A stretch of 62,511 nt of DNA from Altererythrobacter sp. (GTDB lineage: Bacteria > Pseudomonadota > Alphaproteobacteria > Sphingomonadales > Sphingomonadaceae). The translations under genes were made by a program, and so were the position numbers. The DNA is taken from positions 1 through 62,511 of the forward strand of contig JAPSJS010000014.1 in assembly GCA_031178065.1 (NCBI GenBank), read 5' to 3'. Shown here in pieces: positions 35,501 to 41,863 of the stretch; position 1 is the first letter of the stretch, and every line of letters begins with the position of its first letter. The notes below the pieces were generated by a model. The model saw only the letters and a program-made list of their open reading frames with translations. It was not told the DNA's origin and searched no databases.

Positions 35501-35898
35501 CCGTTCTGGCCTTGCGACTGGGTCGGACCGTTAGCACCGACCCAGAGGCTCGGGTCGAGTTCGACGCCGTTGGCGACCTGAAGGCCGCCGGCGCCGAGGC
35601 CGTTGGGCACATTTGACTGTGCAGCAAGCGCGGCCTCGCGAGCGGCCGCCTGGGCGGCGTCCATCTGTTGGCGAACACGGCTTGCCTGCTCGAACGCGGC
35701 ACGGGTGCGTGCGGCAGCGGCGTGCGCCGCGGCGTTGCGCTGTGCGGCGTTCTGCGACGCCTGCGCGGCCGCCGCGGCAGGGTTGGCCATTCGGCCCGCG
35801 CCGAGATTCTGCGCATACGCCGTGCCGGCGAGGCTCAGGCTAGCGAGCGATGCGCCGATGAGGAGACGGTGACGAAGCGAACGTGCAGAAACGGTCAT
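23545..35898 (-). CDS. giant filamentous-haemagglutinin-type exoprotein (TpsA)
   Basis: 4117 residues, among the largest bacterial proteins. GGAG lies eight bases before the ATG at 35898. A signal peptide (about 1-29) is followed by an Ala/Gln-rich coiled coil (30-95). The two-partner-secretion domain then has TWDSFNVGRETDLAF and IINPNGVIFGGASQVNVRNL, the NPNG motif recognised by TpsB. The rest is a right-handed beta-helix type array with endless DVSGG and (V/I)xGAxI turns. Three inserts share a 'WxVPxG ... PAGxxITxxNGxLPAG' pattern, at about 26.4-26.6, 31.6-31.9 and 32.2-32.45 kb. It should be threaded through TpsB to the surface as an adhesin or similar fibre. The C-terminus lacks cysteines and a clear toxin domain. 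Confidence 0.93.
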   Translation of the reverse strand: MTVSARSLRHRLLIGASLASLSLAGTAYAQNLGAGRMANPAAAAAQASQNAAQRNAAAHAAAARTRAAFEQASRVRQQMDAAQAAAREAALAAQSNVPNGLGAGGLQVANGVELDPSLWVGANGPTQSQGQNGRTNVTIEQTQEKAILTWDSFNVGRETDLAFDQQGNANWIALNRVTSASADPTQILGSVKADGSVYIINPNGVIFGGASQVNVRNLIASTLEIHGGAIEYTRPSENGLQVSDERWEELKKAGRDQKFMDGIFGNNAQDSNGDYRGQMTFWDGVSTGLTTEELTAERAEAAQSTAPGVTVAAGARIDAANSGLVMLVGRNVDNSGTIASPGGQVLLAAGRGVTMIDGNSRVLGSYALASDDRTDADLFKIPGYIAVVQQGGRTSNDGLIVSTRGNISMVGSAVIQNGLLAATTGVDKAGSIILDASSLTGLSGFNPTIRGDAVGAGVTTSWRGEVTIGAGSHISILPDDETQTAVGATFTPSDIEIVGNNITFEQNSVLWAPGASLYLTADGISTSSLANQTPGRIYLDKGATIDVGGLNGIEIAMEQNSVRAELRANELADNPVVRDGELRGETVYFDGRLGGNLTAEGDGVADLSGWYDLIQRDVTQFMTTGGSVTMKGAEIITREGSVIDISGGSVQYQDGFVRRTRLIDSLGRLVPIEAAIAGVNYVGIEGDSVVNHARWGVTERFENPFARVSQGSWEQGYVEGRSAGSLAIRAGVNTATSTIDGFVFTGDLARIFEGELRAGVLVGENQVNAPTGAGITDMARIWNERPSLATLTIGETYRIGNNPPVVKGGDITIADRMPVLGEDFTAGSMLFDRDQSFASVVDGVETASHILPTSWFDGETFGNVTLYSGDGIGGLRSQADNWALKPNAPSSATGGMLTIGAGVTVDLGDYGAFNFIGRQANIDGTIRAAGGSVKLDATYLPKLGGTAAPDFGIITDSLRPGVTLGGAAVIDVAGRWTNNYLEALNGEPLTNAVVDGGSVELESYRITLTEGSLIDVSGGASLGTDGSTLTLGDAGTVTLDLDTSGSIGLQTGGELVADGQILGHAPGKGGTLNVYTPWTVVIADEIGDLAIITDGVLEAGTAAPIDLQLETELVIPAGAVLPIATSYTTNRLSPGETLTSSTGTVVSAASPLVIAAEWTLPEFVRVLVGDVIYGANDPGGPVVPAGASITAVVGSLPAGFVVSPEIFPDGIPSYNRTVEAPAGSIAPVDITIAAGAVIGRGAVLDQDVSVRNDFRLVSPTFFQGGKYPTITDQWGADVAPIADGVLETGTAAPQTVRLVAPLVIPSGDPLPVDTSYLVGTLPLDEALPAHFPVSYLGYDKPITLEADWEVPTGISLRTSILVDGVYVNSGELFRAGARLPAGTKIGWLNGTLSSGTVIPSAAFSQGLPLSSAVTLQAAKGDVIRYDAMLAAGTLIEAGTVLPNDARVAFAGRLANGKDFHDGFANFALTGAEGLTVSSGAVIAPTHDTLQLTGAVRDIATGARLTDLAGVAGSGVSLVRSTELPEWQRQTTQLMLGTQGVRNSGWRGFLSATNPGSLTMEAGSEIRLTPGSRVSLNASSNKRLFVDGTIEALGGRIMLQEVQPEYNQFVSVLLGDNARLLAGGYQAVTGYADGREIRGVVAGGDIIVGNIGDTNSASYRVVIGEGALLDVSGVAGVADLPPGAGAGGLDRTSPLVEAAVHGAGGSIVFNVVSGLVAGNFDLSPGGETGLGGRLVFQGSNAIEVHDAIADLGPVTAGNIVPTATLTLSAERLNASGADDLAISSDWGFPAATSSMTFDGPVTLSARRSLVLESGSFAANPGADVALDSAYVRLTGWSYSGADSTATVAEGSSLTVRGGVIDLIQNVQLGRTGATGFESASFIADGDIRLIGGRATESAGSLQSPGTILFDAAQTYVAPGTGNMGSGALEYLQYEWEDTNPGFLVSAGESVEFRSNGGAAPVPLSWGGKLTVRAPEITQAGVLRAPLGTIALEAQDRTDEEGNVIAGRLTLAPGSLTSVSLEGSTALAGLMSYTQTFYGYNRADWAPSKSVVLSGANVDVQGDAVVDLSGGGDLVGYNFVSGSGGVTNILEASEDGAFAILPDYDGPLAAPTRTSTIAGTAGWMNNPGAAGSTYNEGAGTSDERLRVGDQVWLQGVPGLADGYYTLLPAAYALLDGGMLVKPAQSTVSAGAQAVQRRDDGSVIASGYRAVAGTAIRPDQGWTSFQVMDGETWRQYSEIVTYSMNAVRSASNAQMGYQVRIPHDAGRLVIDARDSLNLLGEARLAGAAATDDLAAGMAGDVDISNAGGGIALVMPGQSAPEGYLAVDAATVADFAGSGSLLLGGRRPLSTRVPTDANNRTAPATDAVAVTTTATDVLVGEGVRYQGLELLLAATDSIVIGENAQLTAAGSGVVNDSALSLSGDGALVRLSSGARVGLDRTDSTGASGSLTIDSGAVLESAGGLSLDASAGFDLAQDALLDVGSLDLASDRLVIGDAPVGTAGTLLSLDTIERLAGASDLLLRGHQGIAVYGDVVLGGRGADGAATLVALTLDTPLLEGFADASEGLTLTAGALTLRNSGAAAAGAAGTGTLTLDVDQLVLGEGAVGIGGYGALAGTVGEVRTATEGTLDIAGNADLAVGRFAVATGSDYALSASGMLNIAKGAAPADASTDGLLGGALALSGASLRFDTTLVAQGGKVSLTATDGDLALGADARLDLTGAAKDYIDVARYAPGGVVSLAASGDVVADAASVIDVSGHERGGDAGAIDVRAGGRADLAGTLRADSIDEADGGEFALDAGSADFAALNASLNAGRFTASRDIRLDESITLAGGETIEAHKVTLRSDNGAVTIAGTIAASGDAAHADGGQVALIGRDVTLTGTGRIEAAAASIDAADYQPASGAVTLAADEGRVVLASGSTIDVSGGREGGGRLMVRAQRTAGGADADLAGTVTGAREKLLLGSRVYGADTVDAALVTSMLNDASNWLSEVSTPTGWTTGAGIVVRGADDLTVADDIDLARIGGAGWLGLEAGNDLIIDASISDGFSSAAADAALADRASFSYGFEAGRDIVLGEMAPVPVKPVIGPGQAFDKDRLVSAVVPFTVAADWEVPTGVYVYTSAGYKVPGTIVPAGATVTNVNGTRYFPAGYVLPADAFPDGLTFAMEKIPFTGEGRIVRTGTGDISVNAGRDLQIGAQSVIYTAGSATPTEGGFDRSGYVTQRPDGSTSDRVLGDFPTMGGNLTIAAGRNIDMSPIEQTPTAWLFRYGSSTWNGNPAESLVAEQTSWSIVYRNYQFGLGALGGGNIAVRAGGDISNLAAAIPTTGHMTRGVGERAVDGDIIVRGGGDLAIRALGDIAGGAFVLGKGHAELVAGGDVRGGAPTLVPDSNPNLIASANFVERGLAPMFGLMDAQVSVIAGGSAEIENAYDLALMPQICENLVGTCGTVSAAGSGWIGLSERAVFDALAVGGDLVYRANGTGAVTLSRDSSVEAFRVNLTAPPRATVNAATPYLTLMNRVPGTFKLTSVSGDILFQPPTAILASPILSPAPRGTLELLAADSVVFDRVPTGSFNWSLSLEDRGVDYIRDAFSPAAAIGQSGVAMFTLSSDNNTNIANNNYRGYDLLHADDPEPVRIYALEGSIGKSALSGVYDNWYLTTPKAARIQAGGDIDYAQLQFTHNDPTDVSTVIAGGDLYSGSQGGYWIWGPGTLWIEAGGNILHPRNAGRFVSAGNGSSITGYSPAGSKELVNHALPDVGANITMVAGTAQGSNYDAFADLYFDPANLANPEFGLSHPTNQGKVVQTYEAELEEFLEGLGFADVTAENRRELFDNLPAQTREGFLHQVLLKELQQTGIDYNDDQGPRFQQYTRGYAALNLMFPGTEDLGRDNPLGGDILLQNSLVDSRSGGSITLVAPYGRIGIGNPADPAVPNDAGLLTRRGGNVRLLANGTISLDQSRAFTMQGGDLMMWTSYGDITAGVGAKTNVSNVPLRFLLNKDGLLAVNVFGLQTGAGIGVLDAFEGRDPNRRPSRMDLLAFFGEVNAGDAGIRVVGDINIAALRVVNAANIEVSGDAVGIPDVPVVNVGALTAASSATSAIVNQAAQLAERSRPQVRTDVPAIVNVRFVGFGE

Positions 35899-35975
35899 CG
35901 GGCAAACTCCGAAAGGTCATTGGCCGCACGGAGCGGCACCTTGGTTCAGGCAGGAAGGACGGGTGCGAGCGCGGC

Positions 35976-36422
35976 TCATTTCCGCGGCCCCGCCGGATTG
36001 GTGAAGACGGGCGCCGGCACCGCAGGTGGCCGGATCGACACGCCGAAATTTTCTCGGAGACGCAGGCGCGTTCCCGCGCGGCTGGCGACGCCGACCTGGA
36101 CATCAGGCGATCCCGCCTGAGCGACCGAGATGTCGCGAGCGGCCGCGGCATCGCGCCGGGCGATGCGCGCCGCTTCCTCCAGCGCCTGCGCTGCGCAGTC
36201 GAGATGGCCGGCGCGGTGACCGGCGATATCGACCACGACACAGGGCTGCGGCGTAGCCTCGCCGATCCGCACCACACGCTTGGTTTCGGCCGGCACGGGT
36301 GCGGGCGCCATGCCAGAGCGTGCTTGTTCGGGCTGGGCTTCCTGCGCGCGAGCGCCGCTACTCACGAGGGCGGCAAGCATCACGGCAAGCAGACCGGCGC
36401 ATGTGCGTTCGCGGAGCGCCAT
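35976..36422 (-). CDS. small secreted protein of unknown function
   Basis: 148 residues from the ATG at 36422, which gives a signal peptide (MALRERTCAGLLAVMLAALVSSGARAQ). A central alpha-helix (LDCAAQALEEAARIARRDAA) is preceded by PQPCVVVDIAGHRAGHLDC with two cysteines, and the end is proline-rich (IRPPAVPAPVFTNPAGPRK). It lies 77 bases upstream of the giant exoprotein gene and probably belongs to the same unit. I recognise no family. Confidence 0.6.
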   Translation of the reverse strand: MALRERTCAGLLAVMLAALVSSGARAQEAQPEQARSGMAPAPVPAETKRVVRIGEATPQPCVVVDIAGHRAGHLDCAAQALEEAARIARRDAAAARDISVAQAGSPDVQVGVASRAGTRLRLRENFGVSIRPPAVPAPVFTNPAGPRK

Positions 36423-36766
36423 GCCCGCGCCGGTCTGCCACTCAGCCGTCCCCCAAGGGAGGAAGCGCAACGCTGAGCTCCAGCCGCGCAGGTCGGCTCG
36501 CAAGCGAAGGCCCCAGCCGACGCGCGAACCGACCTGCCATTCGGTCCGCCCGGGAAGGGTATTACGGTGCGAACCGGCTCCGGTTCGGCCAGGCCGGAAC
36601 CACGACGTTGGGAAGACTTGCAGGTATTGCGACGCTCCGATCCGCGGCAGGTCCCGGTTCCGCGCCCCGAAGAAAGCGGAAGGGGCCGGGCGTCGACGCT
36701 CGTCCGCGTGGGCCGCGTGCCCAAGCAGCCGTGCCGAGAGGATAAGGAGCGTCGCGGTCGACATCG
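36423..36766. other. intergenic between porin and the small secreted protein
   Basis: 344 bases. A frame stays open through it, but its residues are Arg/Gly/Ser-rich without a start signal. It may hold a promoter for the exoprotein unit. No terminator with a T-tract is visible. Confidence 0.4.
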
Positions 36767-38578
36767 TCAGAACCGCGTCTGAAGGTCGACGAACAGGCGA
36801 TCGACCGAAAGCGGCGGACCCGCCACTTCGTCGGACGACATCCAGCGCGCGCCCAAGAGGACGTCGCGCGCGATGCCGTAGTTGGCGCCCGCGATCCATC
36901 CCTTCGCATTGGTGCCGCCGAGACCGAAGTCGGAGTCGGCGAACCCGTCGACGACAGCGTCGGATTCCAGATGGCGATATCCGATGTGCGCCGCCCAGTC
37001 GCCAGCTTCCGCGGTCCAGGCGCCTTCGCCGAGACCGAGGTCCAGCTTGCCGACGGTGAGCCGCACCTGCCAGCCAGTGTCGCCGCCGCCGTATTCGCCG
37101 GGGATGCTGATGGTGTTGTCATCGGGATCGTCCGGATCCTGGTCGGGATTGGGCATGACCACACCGGGCGCGTTGTTGTTCTGTGCCAAGGGCGCGATGG
37201 CGGCGCGATCGAACCCAAGGTTCTTGACGAAGTCGCCGTCAAGGCGGACGCCGAGGCGGTCCGAGAAGCTGTATTCGAGCTGGCCGCGCAGGTTGAGCAT
37301 TTCGAACTTGGACGCGAGCCCGAAATACTGGACCTCGGGGCTGGCGCCTTGCGGCACGGACGGGTCGGGTGTGATGTTGCGGATCGGCATCATCGTGTTG
37401 CCGAACTGCTGGAAGGCCGGCCGCGTGGCGTCGGTGTCGCACACGTCCTGGTCCCAGCGGCAGGGCGAGGAGAACTCGCCCTGGACACCGTCATAGTGGA
37501 AGTAACCGCCGGCGATCCGCGCGCGCAGGTTCTCCGACGGACGGAACTCCAGACCGGCCTGCGCCGCGAACAGATACTTGTCCTTGCTCGGGAAGGCGCC
37601 GCCCCCGCCGCCATCCACCGTCGGGGCGTTGCGCGAGCCGAAGTTCAGATCGGTGTTGAACACCGGGAAGACGCCGAGCGCGCTGAACACGCTGATCTGG
37701 TCGGATACCGCGCCCGCCCCCGAGGCCGCGACGCCATCGAAGTTCATATCGTTGTCGTAGACAAGGTCGCTGGTCCAGAAGGGGTTATCGAACCGGCCCA
37801 GGTCCAGATTGAGGCCCGCCGCGGGCGTCAGACGGATGGAGGCGCGATCGAGCCAGAACTGGTAATTGCTCGACCCGTCGGCACCGAGCGTCTGATTGGT
37901 CGAGACCGGTGAGTTGTCGGACCCCGTGGCGAGCCGCACGTCGGCGGAGATCCAGTCGGTAATCTGGGCGCGAACGCCGAGCCGGGCCCGCAGTTGGAGA
38001 CGGCGCCGGTTCTCCGCCGTGTTCAGATAGGGCGGATTGATGGGATTGGAGTCGCTGACGTCGTAGCCGCCGCCACGGTTGATCGCGCTCCAGTCGGTGA
38101 AATCGGGATAGTTGCCGCCGACCCACAGGGGACCGTTGTAAACCGGTTCCTCGTAGAAGCGCGCGTCGCCGCGCACGCGCACGTCGCCGTAAAGTTGAAC
38201 GCGCCGCGTCCACTCCGGCGTCCCGCCGGGCTTGGACCATCCCTCGGCCTCGGCCTGACTGGCAAGTTCGGTCCGGACCTGTTCGACGATCTGCTCGCGG
38301 ACGACCTTAGGCACATAAGGAATGGTCTGGGTCCCGTCTGCCGCCACGCCGCCCTGAATGGGCGCGGACGCCTGTGGTACCGGTGCCGGCGTTGCCGCCG
38401 CTTCGGCGCGCATGGCCTCCGCTTCGGCTGGGGTCACCAAGCCCTTCTGCACCATGAGCTCGAGCAACTTGTTGGGATCGACCTGCTGAGCGTAGGCCGG
38501 TGCTGCAGCGAGCGCGGCGCCCGCAGCGCAGGCCATGAGCGCAGCCTTCAAGCGGTTACGAGTAAAGAATCGCGGCAT
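36767..38578 (-). CDS. putative outer-membrane porin
   Basis: 603 residues from the ATG at 38578, preceded by GGGGGAAAG. A signal peptide ends at APAYAQQ. Residues 24-40 (KLLELMVQKGLVTPAEAEAM) form the short SHOCT-like helix pair seen at the start of this porin family. A coiled-coil segment (VREQIVEQVRTELASQAEA) precedes a 16-strand-type barrel with WTRRVQLYGDVRVRGDARFY, QLRARLGVRAQITDWISADV and a terminal aromatic (VDLQTRF). This matches the putative porin family of proteobacteria. It sits between tonB and the exoprotein gene. It might be a passive channel or a surface partner of the exoprotein. Confidence 0.88.
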   Translation of the reverse strand: MPRFFTRNRLKAALMACAAGAALAAAPAYAQQVDPNKLLELMVQKGLVTPAEAEAMRAEAAATPAPVPQASAPIQGGVAADGTQTIPYVPKVVREQIVEQVRTELASQAEAEGWSKPGGTPEWTRRVQLYGDVRVRGDARFYEEPVYNGPLWVGGNYPDFTDWSAINRGGGYDVSDSNPINPPYLNTAENRRRLQLRARLGVRAQITDWISADVRLATGSDNSPVSTNQTLGADGSSNYQFWLDRASIRLTPAAGLNLDLGRFDNPFWTSDLVYDNDMNFDGVAASGAGAVSDQISVFSALGVFPVFNTDLNFGSRNAPTVDGGGGGAFPSKDKYLFAAQAGLEFRPSENLRARIAGGYFHYDGVQGEFSSPCRWDQDVCDTDATRPAFQQFGNTMMPIRNITPDPSVPQGASPEVQYFGLASKFEMLNLRGQLEYSFSDRLGVRLDGDFVKNLGFDRAAIAPLAQNNNAPGVVMPNPDQDPDDPDDNTISIPGEYGGGDTGWQVRLTVGKLDLGLGEGAWTAEAGDWAAHIGYRHLESDAVVDGFADSDFGLGGTNAKGWIAGANYGIARDVLLGARWMSSDEVAGPPLSVDRLFVDLQTRF

Positions 38579-38626
38579 TTTGTCTTTCCCCCTGGGAGTT
38601 GGAGCGTCGGCGAGCTGGGACATGCG

Positions 38627-39334
38627 TCAGGCTCCCGAGCGGGCGTTGAGTTCGATCCGCATCACCGGCAGGCCGGCAGGCGGACGTTGAGAGAGTTGCA
38701 GGCCGGTCAGCACCTCGCGCAGCCGCCGGTTGCGGCGGTTATCGCCGCCGCCAATGACCCGGACATCGGTGATGCGGCCGTCGGGACCCACGGTGACGGC
38801 GAGCTGGACCGTGTAACGGCCCCGCGAGAGGTCGCGGTCGGACTGCGCGGCCTGCCGGATGCCATTGAGCGCCACAGTGGCGTAGGCGCGAAAAGCGTCG
38901 CCGCCACCGCCCGGTCTTCCGCCGATCCGCGTGCCGGAGCCGTCACCTCGGGCAAGACCATAGTTCGATGGACCCGCGCCCTCGCGGGCGGTCAGCGCGC
39001 TGTCGCCCGGCGATGGATCGCTGCTCGCCTGGTCGGGCGGTGGCGGCGTGTCCATCGGCTGCTCGAGCGGCGGCGCGATCGTCGGTTCGGGCGGCTGCTC
39101 GACCACTTCCGGTTGGGGCGGCGGCGGCGGCGGCGGAGGCGGCGGCAGGATGACCTGCGTCGTCTTCATGTCGTTGGGCCGATCCGTGACCGACTCCGAA
39201 CCGAGCATGTTGTAGATCACCGCTATCGTCAGCCCGACACCAACCACCGTGAGCGCCCGGCCGAAGGTGACCAGCGAGCGCTTGCGGCGCGGTCCTCGTG
39301 GCCCGCCGGGGGCGATCAGCGCACTAGCGGCCAT
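38627..39334 (-). CDS. tonB: TonB family protein (first copy)
   Basis: 235 residues from the ATG at 39334. There is a cytoplasmic basic stretch (GPRGPRRKR), one membrane anchor (about 23-42, ALTVVGVGLTIAVIYNML), then a proline run (ILPPPPPPPPPP), an acidic/proline arm and a C-terminal TonB domain (YTVQLAVTVGPDGRITDVRV, then LTGLQLSQRPPAGLPVMRIE). TonB carries proton-motive energy from ExbB/ExbD across the periplasm. The gene overlaps the preceding small membrane protein by 11 bases and belongs to an exbB-exbD-tonB set within the two-partner-secretion operon. Confidence 0.92.
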   Translation of the reverse strand: MAASALIAPGGPRGPRRKRSLVTFGRALTVVGVGLTIAVIYNMLGSESVTDRPNDMKTTQVILPPPPPPPPPPQPEVVEQPPEPTIAPPLEQPMDTPPPPDQASSDPSPGDSALTAREGAGPSNYGLARGDGSGTRIGGRPGGGGDAFRAYATVALNGIRQAAQSDRDLSRGRYTVQLAVTVGPDGRITDVRVIGGGDNRRNRRLREVLTGLQLSQRPPAGLPVMRIELNARSGA

Positions 39335-39662
39335 TATCGCCTCCCTTGCGAGACACCCGCGGCCGTCTGACGATGGCCACGGACATTGAGGAGATCTTGT
39401 GCCGAACGAGCCATCCGTTTCGCGCAGGCCGGACCGGCTCGCCGTCGTGCAGAAAGCCCCCCATCGCACCGGTCAGGTCCTCGACCATCCGCCCGGTCCG
39501 GGCCTGTGTCGCTTGCGGCCAGACCAGAAGCCCGACGATCAGCAGCACGACCGCGAACAGGAGCAGCAGCAATCGCCCTGGTCCGCGCCGCCTTGCGGCG
39601 GATCGGCGGACCACCGGCCGGCGATCCGTCACGCGATCGAGCCATCGGTGAAACCTGATCAT
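39324..39662 (-). CDS. small single-pass membrane protein between exbD and tonB
   Basis: 112 residues with a highly basic N-terminus (RRSAARRRGPGR) and one hydrophobic helix (LLLLLFAVVLLIVGLLVW at about 31-48), followed by a periplasmic tail of about 60 residues that includes MVEDLTGAMGGFLHDGEPVR. It overlaps tonB by 11 bases and starts 21 bases after exbD. No family is recognised. The place in the operon suggests an accessory subunit of the TonB-ExbB-ExbD motor. Confidence 0.6.
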   Translation of the reverse strand: MIRFHRWLDRVTDRRPVVRRSAARRRGPGRLLLLLFAVVLLIVGLLVWPQATQARTGRMVEDLTGAMGGFLHDGEPVRPARNGWLVRHKISSMSVAIVRRPRVSRKGGDNGR

Positions 39663-39683
39663 GACGCATCAATGCCTCCCGGC

Positions 39684-40103
39684 TCATTCGCCGCCGCCGG
39701 GCGGGCGAGTGGAGGCCATGCCGAGGCTCGGCACGCCGACTTTCGAACACAGGTCGAGCACCTGCATGATCCGGTCGTACTGCACCGCGCGGTCGCCGCG
39801 CAGGATCACCGCGAGGTCGGGCGTCGTGGCGATCGAGGAGCGCAGTTGCGCTTCCAGCTCGCTCATCGAGACCGGGATTGCGTCGATCGACACCGTGCCG
39901 TCGTTCGATACCGCGATCACCCGGCTCTTCTGCGAGTCCAGCACCTGGGCCGAAGAGGCGGTGGGAAGATCCACCCTGATCCCCTGCACTGCCGCCGTCG
40001 TCATCAGGATGAAGATGATGAGAAGCACCAGCACCACGTCCACGAACGGGGTGATGTTGATCTCGTTATAGGGCTTCTTGCCGCCCCCGACCTGCATGGC
40101 CAT
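39684..40103 (-). CDS. exbD: ExbD/TolR family proton-channel subunit
   Basis: 139 residues. KKPYNEINITPFVDVVLVLL is the standard ExbD start, with the proton-carrying aspartate (D in PFVDVV) at the membrane entrance. One transmembrane helix is followed by a periplasmic domain ending with AVQYDRIMQVLDLCSKVGVP, as in the family. It pairs with the ExbB-type protein encoded 24 bases upstream. Confidence 0.95.
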   Translation of the reverse strand: MAMQVGGGKKPYNEINITPFVDVVLVLLIIFILMTTAAVQGIRVDLPTASSAQVLDSQKSRVIAVSNDGTVSIDAIPVSMSELEAQLRSSIATTPDLAVILRGDRAVQYDRIMQVLDLCSKVGVPSLGMASTRPPGGGE

Positions 40104-40127
40104 GGCTCAGTCTCCTCGTCCCGAGCC

Positions 40128-41861
40128 TCAGGCCGCCTGCGCGACAGGAGCGTCCTGCCACGTCTCGGCGATGCGCTTCTCCAGCTCGTCCACGAAGATG
40201 TCGTGGTCGGCCTGGATCTCTTCGATGCGGCTGAGCAGGTAGTTGTAGCCGAACAGCGCCGGGATCGCGACCGCAAGGCCCGCAACGGTCGCCAGCAGCG
40301 CCGCCGCCATGCCCGGCGCAATCGCGCTGATGTTCACCTCGCCCGCCGCGGCAACGCTCGCGAAGGTGATCATCACGCCCATCACCGTACCCAGCAGGCC
40401 GATGAACGGACCGCCCGAGATGGCGATGGTCAGCAGCACCAGACGGGCATGGAGCTTCTGCCCCTCGCGCACACGGCCTGCATCGAGCGCCGAGCGGATC
40501 GCCGCGATCGACTGCGCCCGCACGGCAAAGCGCGAACCCGTCGCCCGCCCTTCCTTCAACCGCTCGGTCAACTCGCGCCGTCCGATGTTGTAGAGCCGGG
40601 CCAGCGTCGAACCGGCTGCATGAGCGCCCGGATCGAAAGCCGGCAACCCGTCATGATCGCCCGCGCGGCGCGAGATCTGCCCATAAGCATCAAGGAACGC
40701 CTCGTTTGCCTGGTGTACCCGGCTGATCAGCAGACCCTTGCTGATCATGATCGCGATCGCGATGACCAGCATGAACGCGCAGATGATGATCACGACCCAG
40801 GCGTCGAACATCAGCGAGCCGAACAAGAGGCCCCAGTAGCCGTGACCGCCACCGGTTTCGACCTGCTGCGCAGTGTCGGTCGTCACCAGGCGCGAAGTCT
40901 GGCCCTCGCTCGCGGCAGCAAGCTGGAACGCGCTCTGGGGCAACGCCGCACCCGTGACGCGCAGCTCATCGATCTCGCCGGCGAAACCCTGGCCCAGCAC
41001 CGCAGCGCCTGACGCCTCCGCTAGCGCGCCTGTGACTTCACCGCCAGGCTGACCATCGATGAAGAGAACGCTGCGCTCGCCGTCATTGACCAGCGCGACA
41101 TTGGCCCAGGCGTCGGCGGCCAGCGCCGCGCCGACAGAGCGGTTGCCGCCCTGATCGATATACAGCTGGCCACCCTCGGCTACGAGGCTCACCGATCCGG
41201 GCAATGTGAAGATCGTACCGTCGCCGCTCGGCTTCACCCAGAAGCTCACCGACAGCGTCCCCCCACCCAAAGCTGACGCGGGCAGCGCGACCGGCGACTG
41301 ACCGTCAAGGACCAGGCTGTTCCCGATGAGCCCACCAGCGTTGCGCGCTTCGCCGCCGGTGGCATTGTTGCCGTTGGCGGTGGCGTCCCTGGGGGCTCCC
41401 TCTTCGTTGAAGTGATAGACCAGCCGGTAATCGGGGGCGAAGGTGCCCGCGACATCCTGCGCGGCCTCGGCCGCCTCATTGCCATAATAAGCATAGATCG
41501 CCGAAGTCTGACCGGGCCGGAGGCCCTGCACGTCGACCCACACCAGCGCCTGCTCTTCGGCCGGGCTCCACTTCTCGATATGGAACTTGAGCGGCGTGCG
41601 ATCGTCGCCCGCAACGAAGCGCAGGTCCGAGCCGTCCGCCTTCACATCGGCGAAGTTGAAGTTGCCCGAATGCAGCCGGATCAGAACGGGCGCGCGCGTT
41701 ACCTCTTCGGTAACACCCGCGGCATCGACATTAAGGTTGATCTTGGTGCGGAACGCATAGTCGCTCTCCCACCAGGCATAAGCGGGCGAAGCGGCGGTCA
41801 GCGCGGCGAGGCCGAGGGCGCCTGCGACCGCGCCTTTCCTGAGACGTGCAATCAGTGTCAT
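40128..41861 (-). CDS. DUF2341-LamG-ExbB/TolQ fusion protein
   Basis: 577 residues from the ATG at 41861, which lies at the TpsB stop. A signal peptide (MTLIARLRKGAVAGALGLAA to PAYA) leads into a DUF2341 domain (WWESDYAFRTKINLN, then WVDVQGLRPGQTSAIYAYYG, about 30-135). A LamG/concanavalin-like domain follows (about 155-310, with LSVSFWVKPSGDGTIFTLPG and GFAGEIDELRVTGAAL). The MotA/TolQ/ExbB proton-channel domain starts with a transmembrane helix near 345-372 and has GPFIGLLGTVMGVMITF and APGMAAALLATVAGLAVAIP. So a carbohydrate-binding-like sensor is fused outside the membrane to an ExbB channel. It works with the ExbD encoded next. Its placement after TpsB suggests energising or sensing secretion. 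Confidence 0.92.
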   Translation of the reverse strand: MTLIARLRKGAVAGALGLAALTAASPAYAWWESDYAFRTKINLNVDAAGVTEEVTRAPVLIRLHSGNFNFADVKADGSDLRFVAGDDRTPLKFHIEKWSPAEEQALVWVDVQGLRPGQTSAIYAYYGNEAAEAAQDVAGTFAPDYRLVYHFNEEGAPRDATANGNNATGGEARNAGGLIGNSLVLDGQSPVALPASALGGGTLSVSFWVKPSGDGTIFTLPGSVSLVAEGGQLYIDQGGNRSVGAALAADAWANVALVNDGERSVLFIDGQPGGEVTGALAEASGAAVLGQGFAGEIDELRVTGAALPQSAFQLAAASEGQTSRLVTTDTAQQVETGGGHGYWGLLFGSLMFDAWVVIIICAFMLVIAIAIMISKGLLISRVHQANEAFLDAYGQISRRAGDHDGLPAFDPGAHAAGSTLARLYNIGRRELTERLKEGRATGSRFAVRAQSIAAIRSALDAGRVREGQKLHARLVLLTIAISGGPFIGLLGTVMGVMITFASVAAAGEVNISAIAPGMAAALLATVAGLAVAIPALFGYNYLLSRIEEIQADHDIFVDELEKRIAETWQDAPVAQAA

Positions 41862-41863
41862 GA

